DNA of 13,939 nucleotides from assembly GCA_964571275.1 (NCBI GenBank), contig CAZNCQ010000189.1:1-13939 (forward strand). The letters are read 5' to 3'. The notes beneath the pieces are model-generated. The model was not told where the DNA came from. It ran no database searches and saw only the letters and a program-made list of their open reading frames with translations. The position numbers and the translations under genes were made by a program. Origin of the DNA: DASRQZ01 sp964571275. GTDB taxonomy: Bacteria; Myxococcota_A; Polyangia; Fen-1088. Below, piece after piece: positions 5,580 to 12,408 of the stretch (its first letter is position 1; the number at the start of each line of letters is the position of its first letter).

Positions 5580-7472
5580 ATGGCTGATATCCAAAGCAGT
5601 TCCGCCCCGCCCCAAGCAACCAGTCGCGCAACCCTTGGTTTGACCGGCCTCACAATCAACGCAATGGCGTTGATTGCCCCCGGCGCATTCCTCTGGCTGA
5701 CCTTCCAGATCCAGTCGCTCTACGGCGCGCCCATGGCCGGGTCGGCGATGTGGTTCGGGATCGTGGCCGCGCTATTGCTCTGCTTTGCGACCGCGATCAG
5801 CTACGCCGAGCTGTCGAAGCTGTATCCCGGCGCCGGATCCTCGTATTTCTTCGCGGAGCAGGCGTTCCTCAACAAGACCAACGCCTACCGATTCGCGCGC
5901 CTGGCCAAGTTCATCACCGGCTGGGCCAGCCACCTTTACTACTGGGTTTACCCGGGGTGCATGGTGGGCGTGACCGCGATAATCAGCGGCTATCTGCTCA
6001 ATCAATTCTTTCCCAACACCTTCAGCGGGACCTTCAACAGCCCGCTGTTCATGATCTTGTTCTGCGTCGCGTTCTCGCTCGGCGTCGCCTACATCGCGTT
6101 CCGTGGCGTCACCGGAACCACCCGCGTCAACATGGCGATCAACATCGTGCAGATCACGGCGCTGCTGGTGTTCGCGGTGATTGCCATCTCGTATCGTGTG
6201 AATCACCCCGAGGGGGCGCGCGGCCTGCAGCTGGTCAACGGCACGCCGGTCGATTTCGTCGTCGCGCAGGAGCCGGTCATGGAGAACGGCAAGCCCAAGC
6301 TGGACGGCGCGGGTCAGCCGGTGCTGCAAAACAAGATGGACGCCGACGGCAACCCGGTGCCCGAGATGAAGGACGGCAAGCCGGTGCCGTTCCTGCTCTC
6401 CTACGCTGCCGACCAGGCGGTGACTATGGAGGCGGTCGACGCCGACCATCCCAAGGACCTGACGCCGCACTTCAAGTTCCACGCGACCGCGGCGTCGGTC
6501 ACCGCGCCGCACAACTTCTTCTACATCTTCATTCAGGCCTGCATCGCGATCCTGATCCTGGTCGGCTTCGAATCGGTGACGTCGATGGGCGAGGAGGCGA
6601 AGAACGCCAAGCGCGACATCCCGCGGGCGGTGTTGCTCTCGCTCGCGATCCAGGGCGTCATCTGTTACCTGTTCGAGTACTTCGCGGCCAACTACTACCT
6701 CAATCCCGGTTACAACCTGGCCAGCGCCGCCGGTTCCGGCGCGCCCATCGGCGACATGATGGTGATGGTCGGAACCTGGCTCTTCGGCAGCTATTCGGCC
6801 GGCCGCGCGTTCATGCTGGTCGAGGCCTTCACGGTGTTCCTGGCGCTGATCGGCACGACGCTCGCGTGCCTGAACACCGGCGCGCGCGTCACCTATGCCA
6901 TGGGCAAGGACGCCGAGGTGCCCGAGCACTTCGGCATGCTGCACGGGTCGAACCTGACGCCGCACCGCTCGATCTGGGCGCTCGCGGTGATCTCGGCGAT
7001 CGTTGGCATGATCACCGTCTCGGTCTACCTGGGCGGCACCACGCCGTCGCCGCTCGACCCGAAGTACAACAACATCTGGTACAGCTTCGGGATCTTCAGC
7101 CCCGCGACCTACGCCAAGCTCCCCAACACGCTGGTCGTGGTCACGCTGATCAGCAACTTCGGGACGTTCTTGCTCTACATGCTCACCTGCATCATCGCGA
7201 TCGTCGCCTTCCGCGAGCACCACTCGTTCAGCGGGTTCAAGCACATGTTCGTGCCGCTCTTCGGCCTGGTGGCGAACCTGCTCTGCATGCTCTTCTACCT
7301 GGTCGGTCCGTTCACGGTCTCGGGTATGAGCGTCAAGGAGCCGTACATCGCGCTCGGGGTATGCGCGGTCTGGGGCGTCTACGGCGCGGTCTACTTCGCG
7401 CGCTCGAGCCGCGCGAAGGGGAGGGCGGTCATGCTCACTCGTCCCAGCTCGGAGACCGCGGTAGCTTCCTAG
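5580..7472 (+). CDS. APC-superfamily amino acid/amine permease with an enlarged TM5-TM6 loop
   Basis: This 630-residue inner-membrane secondary transporter has about 12 hydrophobic helices (roughly 24-43, 53-74, 113-139, 155-174, 186-206, 312-333, 349-371, 408-433, 464-484, 515-545, 556-577, 586-607). Family signatures are the TM1 segment INAMALIAPGAFLWL (26-40), the AELSKLYPGAGSSY stretch (76-89) after TM2, and GFESVTSMGEEAKN followed by RDIPRA (329-350) after TM6. Substrate cannot be read from sequence; amino acid or polyamine is the family default. Between TM5 and TM6 lies an unusual hydrophilic insert of about 105 residues (207-311), predicted periplasmic, with repeated turn-like units (NGKP, DGAGQPV, DADGNPV, KDGKPV). 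The gene starts from a good ribosome binding site and stands alone after the kdp operon. Whether it belongs to the same K+/osmotic response is unknown. Confidence 0.9.
   Translation: MADIQSSSAPPQATSRATLGLTGLTINAMALIAPGAFLWLTFQIQSLYGAPMAGSAMWFGIVAALLLCFATAISYAELSKLYPGAGSSYFFAEQAFLNKTNAYRFARLAKFITGWASHLYYWVYPGCMVGVTAIISGYLLNQFFPNTFSGTFNSPLFMILFCVAFSLGVAYIAFRGVTGTTRVNMAINIVQITALLVFAVIAISYRVNHPEGARGLQLVNGTPVDFVVAQEPVMENGKPKLDGAGQPVLQNKMDADGNPVPEMKDGKPVPFLLSYAADQAVTMEAVDADHPKDLTPHFKFHATAASVTAPHNFFYIFIQACIAILILVGFESVTSMGEEAKNAKRDIPRAVLLSLAIQGVICYLFEYFAANYYLNPGYNLASAAGSGAPIGDMMVMVGTWLFGSYSAGRAFMLVEAFTVFLALIGTTLACLNTGARVTYAMGKDAEVPEHFGMLHGSNLTPHRSIWALAVISAIVGMITVSVYLGGTTPSPLDPKYNNIWYSFGIFSPATYAKLPNTLVVVTLISNFGTFLLYMLTCIIAIVAFREHHSFSGFKHMFVPLFGLVANLLCMLFYLVGPFTVSGMSVKEPYIALGVCAVWGVYGAVYFARSSRAKGRAVMLTRPSSETAVAS
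5653..5676 (+). repeat. 10-bp perfect inverted repeat inside the permease coding start
   Basis: CAATCAACGC (5653-5662) is the exact reverse complement of GCGTTGATTG (5667-5676), separated by AATG. It spans codons 25-33 of the permease. In RNA it would form a stable hairpin about 75 nt into the message; in DNA it is a 24-bp dyad. It may be a regulatory hairpin, an operator, or chance. Confidence 0.6.
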
Positions 7473-7474
7473 GA

Positions 7475-7519
7475 CTGCCGCCGACACGGAGGCGGCGGAG
7501 CGGCCGCCGTCCTCCGCCG
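7475..7519. terminator. GC-rich hairpin cluster between convergent genes
   Basis: The 48 bp between the permease stop and the ankyrin gene stop contain overlapping stems. GCCGCC (7477-7482) pairs with GGCGGC (7491-7496), extended outward by one G-T wobble and one C-G pair. CGGCGGAG (7493-7500) pairs exactly with CTCCGCCG (7512-7519) with an 11-nt loop. The stems are alternatives, not simultaneous. The location between converging 3' ends suggests a bidirectional terminator; no T tract is present on either strand. Confidence 0.45.
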
Positions 7520-7520
7520 G

Positions 7521-8009
7521 TCAATTCCTGGTGAAGGTCGGATCGCCGATGCGCCCCGCCAGCGCGCGCGGCGTCTCGCCTGCGAGATTGGGCACGTCGT
7601 CCTTGGCGCCGTGCTTGCGCAGGAGATCGATGATCGCGTGACGGCCGCGCGCGAAGAAGATCGCGCGCGCGAGCGGCGTGTTCCCCTCTTCGTCCTGGGC
7701 GTTGACGTCGGCGCCGCCTGCGAGCAGCCGTACCGTCATCTCGGGCAACACCTCCTGCGCCGCGAAGTGGAGCGGCGTCCAGCCGTGTGGGTCGCGGGCG
7801 TCGACGTCGGCGCCGTGCGCCAGCAGCAGGTCCAGCAGCGGCAGGCTGCCGCCAAGCACCGCCGAGACCAGGGGCGGCCGTCCCTCGTCGTTGCGGGCGT
7901 CGACGTCGGCGCCGCGCGCGAGTAAATCGCGGACTCGTGCGAGATCACAGATGAACGCTGCGTCGGCCAGCTCGGCGTCGAGCGGGCCGGGAGACTTCGG
8001 GGCACTCAC
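7521..8009 (-). CDS. Small ankyrin-repeat protein
   Basis: This 162-residue protein is built almost wholly of ankyrin repeats, which act as protein-binding scaffolds. Repeats can be placed at about 10-39 (degenerate cap, ending ARGADVDARN), 42-71 (ending AHGADVDARD), 75-105 (GWTPLHFAA, ending GGADVNAQD), 109-139 (GNTPLARAI, ending KHGAKDD) and a short last one with AGETPRAL. No signal peptide or membrane segment is seen, so it is likely cytoplasmic. The start is a GTG at 8007-8009 without a clear ribosome binding site, so the true start is uncertain; the repeats begin close to it, which supports it. It converges on the permease and diverges from the SH3 lipoprotein gene. In some bacteria such small ankyrin proteins neighbour catalase or toxin genes, but nothing here identifies a partner. 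Confidence 0.85.
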   Translation of the reverse strand: MSAPKSPGPLDAELADAAFICDLARVRDLLARGADVDARNDEGRPPLVSAVLGGSLPLLDLLLAHGADVDARDPHGWTPLHFAAQEVLPEMTVRLLAGGADVNAQDEEGNTPLARAIFFARGRHAIIDLLRKHGAKDDVPNLAGETPRALAGRIGDPTFTRN

Positions 8010-8112
8010 GCGGCCGAATCTAGCAGAAGGGGAGCGCCGGGCCGACCTGGCTCAACCATTACATCTGGGGTGCGCCGCCCGCCCGCACCTGCGGTATCCT
8101 GCCCGGCGGGTC

Positions 8113-8772
8113 ATGTCATCGGCAAACATCGGTCGGTCATCGATCGCGGTGGGGGCGGGGCGCTGGGCGCTGATGGTCCTCCTCGCGTGTCTGGGTTGTC
8201 ACAAGGAGACTTCGCACCGCGTGCGGCATGCGCGGCAGCACAACACCGCCCAGCCGGGCGCGGGTGACGAGGAAGCGCCGGCCGCGCCGCCGGCGCCGCC
8301 CGCGCCGACGGCCAACGTGATCATGCCGCCGGCGCCTGCGGAGCCACCGCCTCCGCCACCGCCGGCCGCGCCGGCGCGTGAGCTGACCGTCGAGAGCAGT
8401 GTCCCGGTGCCAATGCCGCCCAGGCGCGGCTCTCGCCACCTGGCCGCCGCGGCTCCCGCCCCGCCGCCGGCGCCCGCCGAGCCCGCGCCGGCGGCCGACG
8501 ACAAACCCACGGGCAGCCGCTGTGAAGGCGGTACCGCTCATGGTGAGCGCCTGAGCGTGCAGGGCGTGGCCGCCGACGACGTGCTCAACGTGCGCGAGGC
8601 GCCCGACAAGGCGGCCGCGGTGCTGGGCGGGCTACCGCCTGACGCCACCGGCGTCCGCGGAACATCGAATCGACGGCGCGTGGGGCCGTCGATCTGGCGC
8701 GAGGTCGAGTGCGGGAAGCTGCGCGGTTGGGTCAACGAGCGCTTCCTCGCGCGCGAAACTGGTAGCGAGTGA
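8113..8772 (+). CDS. Probable lipoprotein with Pro/Ala-rich linker and C-terminal bacterial SH3 domain
   Basis: This 219-residue probable cell-envelope protein starts at ATG 8113. A hydrophobic N-terminal stretch (about 11-28, following R8 and R17) ends in LLACLGC. LLAC with C26 is a plausible lipobox; C29 is a poorer alternative. Residues about 50-130 are a low-complexity Pro/Ala linker, including a seven-proline run, as expected for a tether through the periplasm. The C-terminal region (about 145-214) resembles an SH3_3 domain: LSVQGVAADDVLNVREAPD, later VGPSIWREVECGKLRGWVNERFL. These domains often bind peptidoglycan or peptide ligands. C137 and C200 could form a disulfide. The gene overlaps the next by 4 bp (GTGA), so the two are likely co-translated. 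The ribosome binding site is weak (GGCGGG). Frame upstream of 8113 is antisense shadow of the ankyrin gene. Confidence 0.8.
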   Translation: MSSANIGRSSIAVGAGRWALMVLLACLGCHKETSHRVRHARQHNTAQPGAGDEEAPAAPPAPPAPTANVIMPPAPAEPPPPPPPAAPARELTVESSVPVPMPPRRGSRHLAAAAPAPPPAPAEPAPAADDKPTGSRCEGGTAHGERLSVQGVAADDVLNVREAPDKAAAVLGGLPPDATGVRGTSNRRRVGPSIWREVECGKLRGWVNERFLARETGSE

Positions 8773-9635
8773 CGCGCGCGGGCTCGGTCGCGCTGGCGTT
8801 CGCCCTTGGCGCCGTCGCCTCCGCGAGCGTGCGCGCGGATCCCGCCGGCACGCCGATCGACGAGGCCAGGCCCGGCGCGGTCGTGCCGTTGCCCGATGCC
8901 TGGCCGGTGGCCGTCGTCGAGCGCCCGCTGACGCTGGCGCGCGGCATGGCGTCGGTGTCGCTGAGCAGTCTCGGCGTCTGGAGCCCCGCCACGTTCGAGC
9001 GAACGTACTTCGGACCGACCGCGGCATTTGCGCTGCACGATCGCGTCGAGCTCGACGCCGGCTTGCCGTGGGCCGTCTGCTGGGATCGCGGCACGCGCGC
9101 CTGCGCCGGCAGCTCGGCGCTGGATCAATCGCACCTGGGGCTGGCGTTCGGGATCCGGCACCGCGATGGGTTGGCGCTGGCCGCGGGGATCTCCGGCGTG
9201 CTCACGAAGGCGAGCGGACCCGCCGAGTACGCCACGTCGATCTGGTTCACCGGCCGGCGCACCTGGTTTCATCGGCTGGCGCTGGTCGGCAGCGGTCAGC
9301 TTCTGGTCGGGTGGGATCACCCCGCGGACCCGGCGTCGTCTGGCGTCGCGCAAACCAATCAGACGCGCTTCTACTGGACGGAGCAGATCGAATGGCAAGT
9401 GGTCGAGCGCTTCCGCCTGTTCGCGTTCGGCAATCCGTATCGACCGATCGGCGCGCCCGGCGACGAATCGTGGGCGACGCGCGCCGGTGGCGGCGCGACG
9501 TTCGCCGTTGGCCAGCGCTGGCTGTTCGCGGTGGGCTGCGACGTCGACAACGTCGGGCCTCCGCGGGCGTGGCAGTACACGCCCAACGCCACCGACTGCC
9601 GCGTGTCCGCCAGCATCTACCATCTGCCCTGGTGA
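8769..9635 (+). CDS. Exported protein of unknown function, possibly an outer-membrane beta-barrel
   Basis: I do not recognise a named family. The 288-residue product has a signal peptide (hydrophobic 5-20, likely cleavage after SVRA near residue 23). The rest is rich in alternating polar/hydrophobic stretches and aromatic residues typical of beta strands (for example ASVSLSSLGVW, AAFALHDRVELDAGLPW, LGLAFGIRHRDGLALAAGIS, TRFYWTEQIEWQVVERFRLFAFG, WLFAVGCDVD), and it ends in an aromatic residue (IYHLPW), a feature of many barrels inserted by BAM. C104 and C112 could form a small disulfide loop. The GTG start at 8769 overlaps the SH3 lipoprotein stop, so they form a two-gene unit. Strong third-position GC in this frame and the signal peptide support it as a real gene, over the long antisense frame across it. 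Confidence 0.68.
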   Translation: MTRAGSVALAFALGAVASASVRADPAGTPIDEARPGAVVPLPDAWPVAVVERPLTLARGMASVSLSSLGVWSPATFERTYFGPTAAFALHDRVELDAGLPWAVCWDRGTRACAGSSALDQSHLGLAFGIRHRDGLALAAGISGVLTKASGPAEYATSIWFTGRRTWFHRLALVGSGQLLVGWDHPADPASSGVAQTNQTRFYWTEQIEWQVVERFRLFAFGNPYRPIGAPGDESWATRAGGGATFAVGQRWLFAVGCDVDNVGPPRAWQYTPNATDCRVSASIYHLPW

Positions 9636-9696
9636 CGCCGGCTCCGGCGCACGCGCCGCGGGTTCTTCGAACGCGCATGTACTATGCTTTCGTCTC

Positions 9697-9705
9697 GGGA
9701 GGTGG
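9697..9705 (+). promoter_or_regulatory. Ribosome binding site of the methionine-synthase-like gene
   Basis: GGGAGGTGG lies 8 nt before the ATG at 9714, close to a perfect anti-Shine-Dalgarno match. It argues that the in-frame ATG at 9684, which would place this site inside the coding region, is not the start. Confidence 0.75.
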
Positions 9706-9713
9706 CCGTCGCC

Positions 9714-10835
9714 ATGACCAACCAATCGCCGACCCCACCGTTTCGCGCCGACCATGTCGGCAGTTTTCTCCGGCCGCCCGAATTGCTCGCCGCGCGTGAA
9801 CGCTTCGGCGCCGGCGAGATCGATCGCGCCGCGCTCCGCGCCGTCGAGGACCAGGCGATTCGGGCCGTGGTGAAGATGCAGGAGGACGCCGGGATGCTCG
9901 GCATCACCGACGGAGAATTCCGCCGCACGTTCTTCCACGTCGACTTCCTCGAGCAGCTCGCGGGCGTCGTCGCCACGGGCGCGGTCACCGTCAAGTTTCA
10001 CAACCGCTCCGGCGACGTCGACTTCGCGCCGCCGGTCATGAGCGTGACCGGCCGGGTCGCGCACGTGCGGCCGATCCAGCGCGACGACTTCGCGTTCCTC
10101 GCCAGCGTCACGACCAGGACGCCCAAGGTCTCGATCCCGTCGCCGACGATGCTGCATTTTCGCGGCGGGCGCGCGGCGATCAGCGCCGAGGCGTATCCGG
10201 AGCTCGATCGCTTCTTCGACGATGTCGCCGCCGCCTACCGCGCCGAGATTCGCTCGCTGGCGGCGGCGGGCTGCCGCTACCTGCAGCTCGACGACACCAA
10301 CCTGGCGTATCTGTGCGATCCGGAGATGCGCCGCGGGGTGCGCGCGCGCGGCGACGATCCCGACGAGCTGCCGCGCCGCTACGCGCGCTTCATCAACGCG
10401 GCGATCGCGGACAAGCCGCAGGGCCTGACGATCTGCGTGCACCTCTGCCGCGGCAACTTCAAGAGCGCCTGGGTCGCCGAGGGCGGCTACGAGCCGGTTG
10501 CGGAGGTGCTCTTCAACGAGCTGGCGGTCGACGGTTACTTCCTGGAATACGACGACGAGCGGTCGGGCGACTTCGCGCCCCTGCGCTTCGTGCCGCGCGG
10601 CAAGCGCGTCGTGCTCGGCCTGGTCAGCTCCAAGGTGGGCGCGCTCGAAAGCGCCGACGAGCTCGCGCGCCGCATCGACGAGGCCGCGCGGTACGTGCCC
10701 CTCGATCAGCTCGCGCTGTCGCCCCAGTGCGGATTCTCGAGCACCGTGCACGGCAACGACATCACGCCAGACGTGCAAGCGGCGAAGTTGCGGCTCGTGG
10801 TCGACACCGCGCTGCGCGTGTGGGGAACGCTGTAA
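9714..10835 (+). CDS. Cobalamin-independent methionine-synthase-like methyltransferase (MetE C-terminal/YxjG type)
   Basis: This 373-residue cytoplasmic enzyme corresponds to the catalytic C-terminal barrel of MetE; full MetE is about 750 residues. Motifs: FRADHVGSFLRP (10-21), GITDGEFRR (63-71), CRYLQLDDTNLAYL (187-200), CVHLCRGNFKS (241-251), YFLEYDDERSGDF (275-287), and LSPQCGFSS (335-343). By comparison with MetE, H243, C245, E278 and C339 are the zinc ligands that activate the thiol of homocysteine, and all are present. It therefore probably transfers a methyl group to homocysteine or a related thiol. The methyl donor is unclear, since the N-terminal half of MetE, which contributes to folate binding, is missing. 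It resembles Bacillus YxjG/YxjH; the short 'core' methionine synthases are an alternative. The start at 9714 is set by its ribosome binding site. No SAM riboswitch fits in the 78-bp gap upstream. Confidence 0.87.
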   Translation: MTNQSPTPPFRADHVGSFLRPPELLAARERFGAGEIDRAALRAVEDQAIRAVVKMQEDAGMLGITDGEFRRTFFHVDFLEQLAGVVATGAVTVKFHNRSGDVDFAPPVMSVTGRVAHVRPIQRDDFAFLASVTTRTPKVSIPSPTMLHFRGGRAAISAEAYPELDRFFDDVAAAYRAEIRSLAAAGCRYLQLDDTNLAYLCDPEMRRGVRARGDDPDELPRRYARFINAAIADKPQGLTICVHLCRGNFKSAWVAEGGYEPVAEVLFNELAVDGYFLEYDDERSGDFAPLRFVPRGKRVVLGLVSSKVGALESADELARRIDEAARYVPLDQLALSPQCGFSSTVHGNDITPDVQAAKLRLVVDTALRVWGTL

Positions 10836-10855
10836 GCGCGCGCTGAGGCGCGCGC
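10836..10855. terminator. Bidirectional terminator hairpin
   Basis: A perfect 8-bp stem GCGCGCGC (10836-10843) and its identical complement (10848-10855) enclose TGAG. It begins at the base right after the methyltransferase TAA and ends 4 bp before the stop of the convergent regulator, so it fills the intergenic gap. No T tract flanks it. Confidence 0.6.
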
Positions 10856-10859
10856 GAGC

Positions 10860-12299
10860 CTACGCCACCGTCGGTGCGACGCGCCGGCGGATCAGCTTCG
10901 CGCGCAGCAGGCGGAACAGGATCTTAGAGACGTCGAACGAGCCGAGGCGCAACGTTCGGATGATGTCCTTGACCGGCGTCTTGCCGTTCACGAACTCCAG
11001 CACGGCGATCTCGTCGCGCGTGAGCTGGCCGCGCGCCACCTCGGCGATGCGGTTCTCGTTGGGCACGAACACCAGATCGAAGTCGCCGATCTCGCGCTCG
11101 ATCACCCGCCATTCGTCGACACGCCGGAAGCCCTCGAGCAGCAGGCTGTCGACGGAGATCCCCAGCGCCGCGTCGCGCGCCAGCGCCGGGAACGACTCGG
11201 CGGGCAGCGCGCGGAACGCGAACTGGCCCCGCGCCCAGCGCAGCGTCACGTAGATCACCTCCGAGATCTGGCGCGCCATCGCCTGTTTGAGCTGCCCCTC
11301 GCTGATGAGGCCGCGCGCCACCAGGTCGACGCCGAAGAGGCCCGGCTTGGTCGTGGCGCGCGCGCGCTCGTCGAGCACCGCGGTCAGCACGTCGGGCGAG
11401 AGCGCTCCCGCCTCGACGGCGAATCGTCCCAGGAGCAGATCCTCGCCGATGCCGGCCGCCGCCGCGAAGTCGATCTTGCCGCGCCTGACGTAGATCTCGA
11501 CGTGGGCGTCACCTTCGAGGATTTGCAGGCGGCCGGTCTGCGCCTTGTCCTGCAACCACGACAGCACCTCGCTGACGTTGATCGCCGACAGATCGCCGGC
11601 CAGCGCGTCGCTCTCGGCTCCCGATCGCGTATTGCGCCGCCGGCGCGCGAGGAACGACGAGACCATCTTTTCCAGCGTGGCGTCGTCGAAGGCGCCGCGG
11701 ACGAGCTCCGTCAGGTCCCACTTGTCGCTCTCTTGCCGATAGGCCTCGATCCGCCGCGCCGCCTCGGCGCGCATCTCCTCGTAGGGCGGTGGCTCTTCGG
11801 CCGGTGGCGTCATGGGCGCGGCCGGCCGCTCGTCGATCGAGCGCGCCAGCGCGCGTCCCAGCGTCGCCGCCGAGGACGGCGCAGGCGCCGCGGCGCTGCT
11901 CCCCAGTCGTCGTGTCTCCACCAGGTGCGTGACCACGGCGGCAACAGCCTCGGGCGAGAACGGTTTGGTGATGTAGTCGACGACGTTGGGCGCGTGCGCC
12001 AGGCGATCCTCCGCATCGTCGCCCTTGGTCACCATCAAGACGATTGGCACGCCCGCCAGGCGGTCGATCGCGGCCAGGGCGCGGCAGCAACCGACCCCGT
12101 CTAGACCTGAGTCAACATCCGACAAGTCGCCGTCCAGGAGCACCAGCACCGGGGGCGGCGACAGCTCGCGCGCCAGCGACAAGCCGGCCTGGCCGCCCGC
12201 CGCGACGGCCACCCGGTACCCTGAACGGGCTAGCGCACCTTCGACGACCTTTAGCACCGTCGGACTATCGTCGATGACCAGAAGTTGTTCCCCGGACAT
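10860..12299 (-). CDS. Response regulator with C-terminal DUF4388 (PatA-like) domain
   Basis: This 479-residue cytoplasmic signalling protein has a receiver domain at 1-130 with acidic D10/D11, phosphoacceptor D56 (VLLDGD), T91 and K112 (ITKPF). The loop after D56 is about four residues longer than usual and lacks the common M-P. A Pro/Ala linker (about 135-172) leads to a charged helical segment (about 173-225). A DUF4388-like domain follows (about 232-390): GDLSAINVSEVLSWLQDK, TGRLQI, VRRGKIDFAAA and ARGQFAFRALP. The end (about 424-472) looks like a winged-helix-type fold (LTRDEIAVLEFVNGK, VKDIIRTLRLGSF, LFRLLRAKLIRR) but is not a recognised DNA-binding motif. Such proteins are common in myxobacteria and their outputs are mostly unknown. 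ATG at 12299 has AAGGGA three bases upstream. It is divergent from a Ser/Thr kinase gene. Confidence 0.88.
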   Translation of the reverse strand: MSGEQLLVIDDSPTVLKVVEGALARSGYRVAVAAGGQAGLSLARELSPPPVLVLLDGDLSDVDSGLDGVGCCRALAAIDRLAGVPIVLMVTKGDDAEDRLAHAPNVVDYITKPFSPEAVAAVVTHLVETRRLGSSAAAPAPSSAATLGRALARSIDERPAAPMTPPAEEPPPYEEMRAEAARRIEAYRQESDKWDLTELVRGAFDDATLEKMVSSFLARRRRNTRSGAESDALAGDLSAINVSEVLSWLQDKAQTGRLQILEGDAHVEIYVRRGKIDFAAAAGIGEDLLLGRFAVEAGALSPDVLTAVLDERARATTKPGLFGVDLVARGLISEGQLKQAMARQISEVIYVTLRWARGQFAFRALPAESFPALARDAALGISVDSLLLEGFRRVDEWRVIEREIGDFDLVFVPNENRIAEVARGQLTRDEIAVLEFVNGKTPVKDIIRTLRLGSFDVSKILFRLLRAKLIRRRVAPTVA

Positions 12300-12408
12300 G
12301 GTCCCTTTGGGCGCCGCGCCCGGACTCTATCAACTGTCTGACACTGTGTAACCTGATAAAATCTTGGCGCTTGTTTTGCCGAACGCGTCGCTGGACGCGG
12401 TCTAGGAC
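12300..12408. promoter_or_regulatory. Divergent promoter region between regulator and kinase genes
   Basis: This 109-bp spacer must hold promoters for both genes. On the minus strand, TTACAC (12351-12346) and TAGAGT (12329-12324) are separated by 16 nt and could be -35/-10 for the regulator. On the plus strand, TAAAAT (12357-12362) is a -10-like element without a good -35. ACTGT occurs twice exactly 10 bp apart (12333-12337, 12343-12347), and TGTCTGACA (12335-12343) is a small palindrome overlapping the minus-strand promoter candidate. All assignments are by eye. Confidence 0.35.

Noticed and set aside
5772..7487. A 571-codon minus-strand frame opposite the permease, and a 594-codon shifted plus-strand frame over the same region
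   Set aside because: Both are charged, repetitive shadow translations. The permease frame has membrane helices, family motifs and a good ribosome binding site.
7678..8112. N-terminal extension of the SH3 lipoprotein across the ankyrin gene
   Set aside because: It is antisense to clear ankyrin repeats. The lipoprotein signal begins only after ATG 8113.
8538..10778. A 746-codon open frame on the minus strand across three plus-strand genes
   Set aside because: Its translation is Arg/Ala/Asp/His-rich low-complexity sequence without motifs, typical of antisense frames in high-GC DNA. The plus strand has the SH3 protein, an exported protein with a signal peptide, and a methyltransferase with intact zinc ligands.
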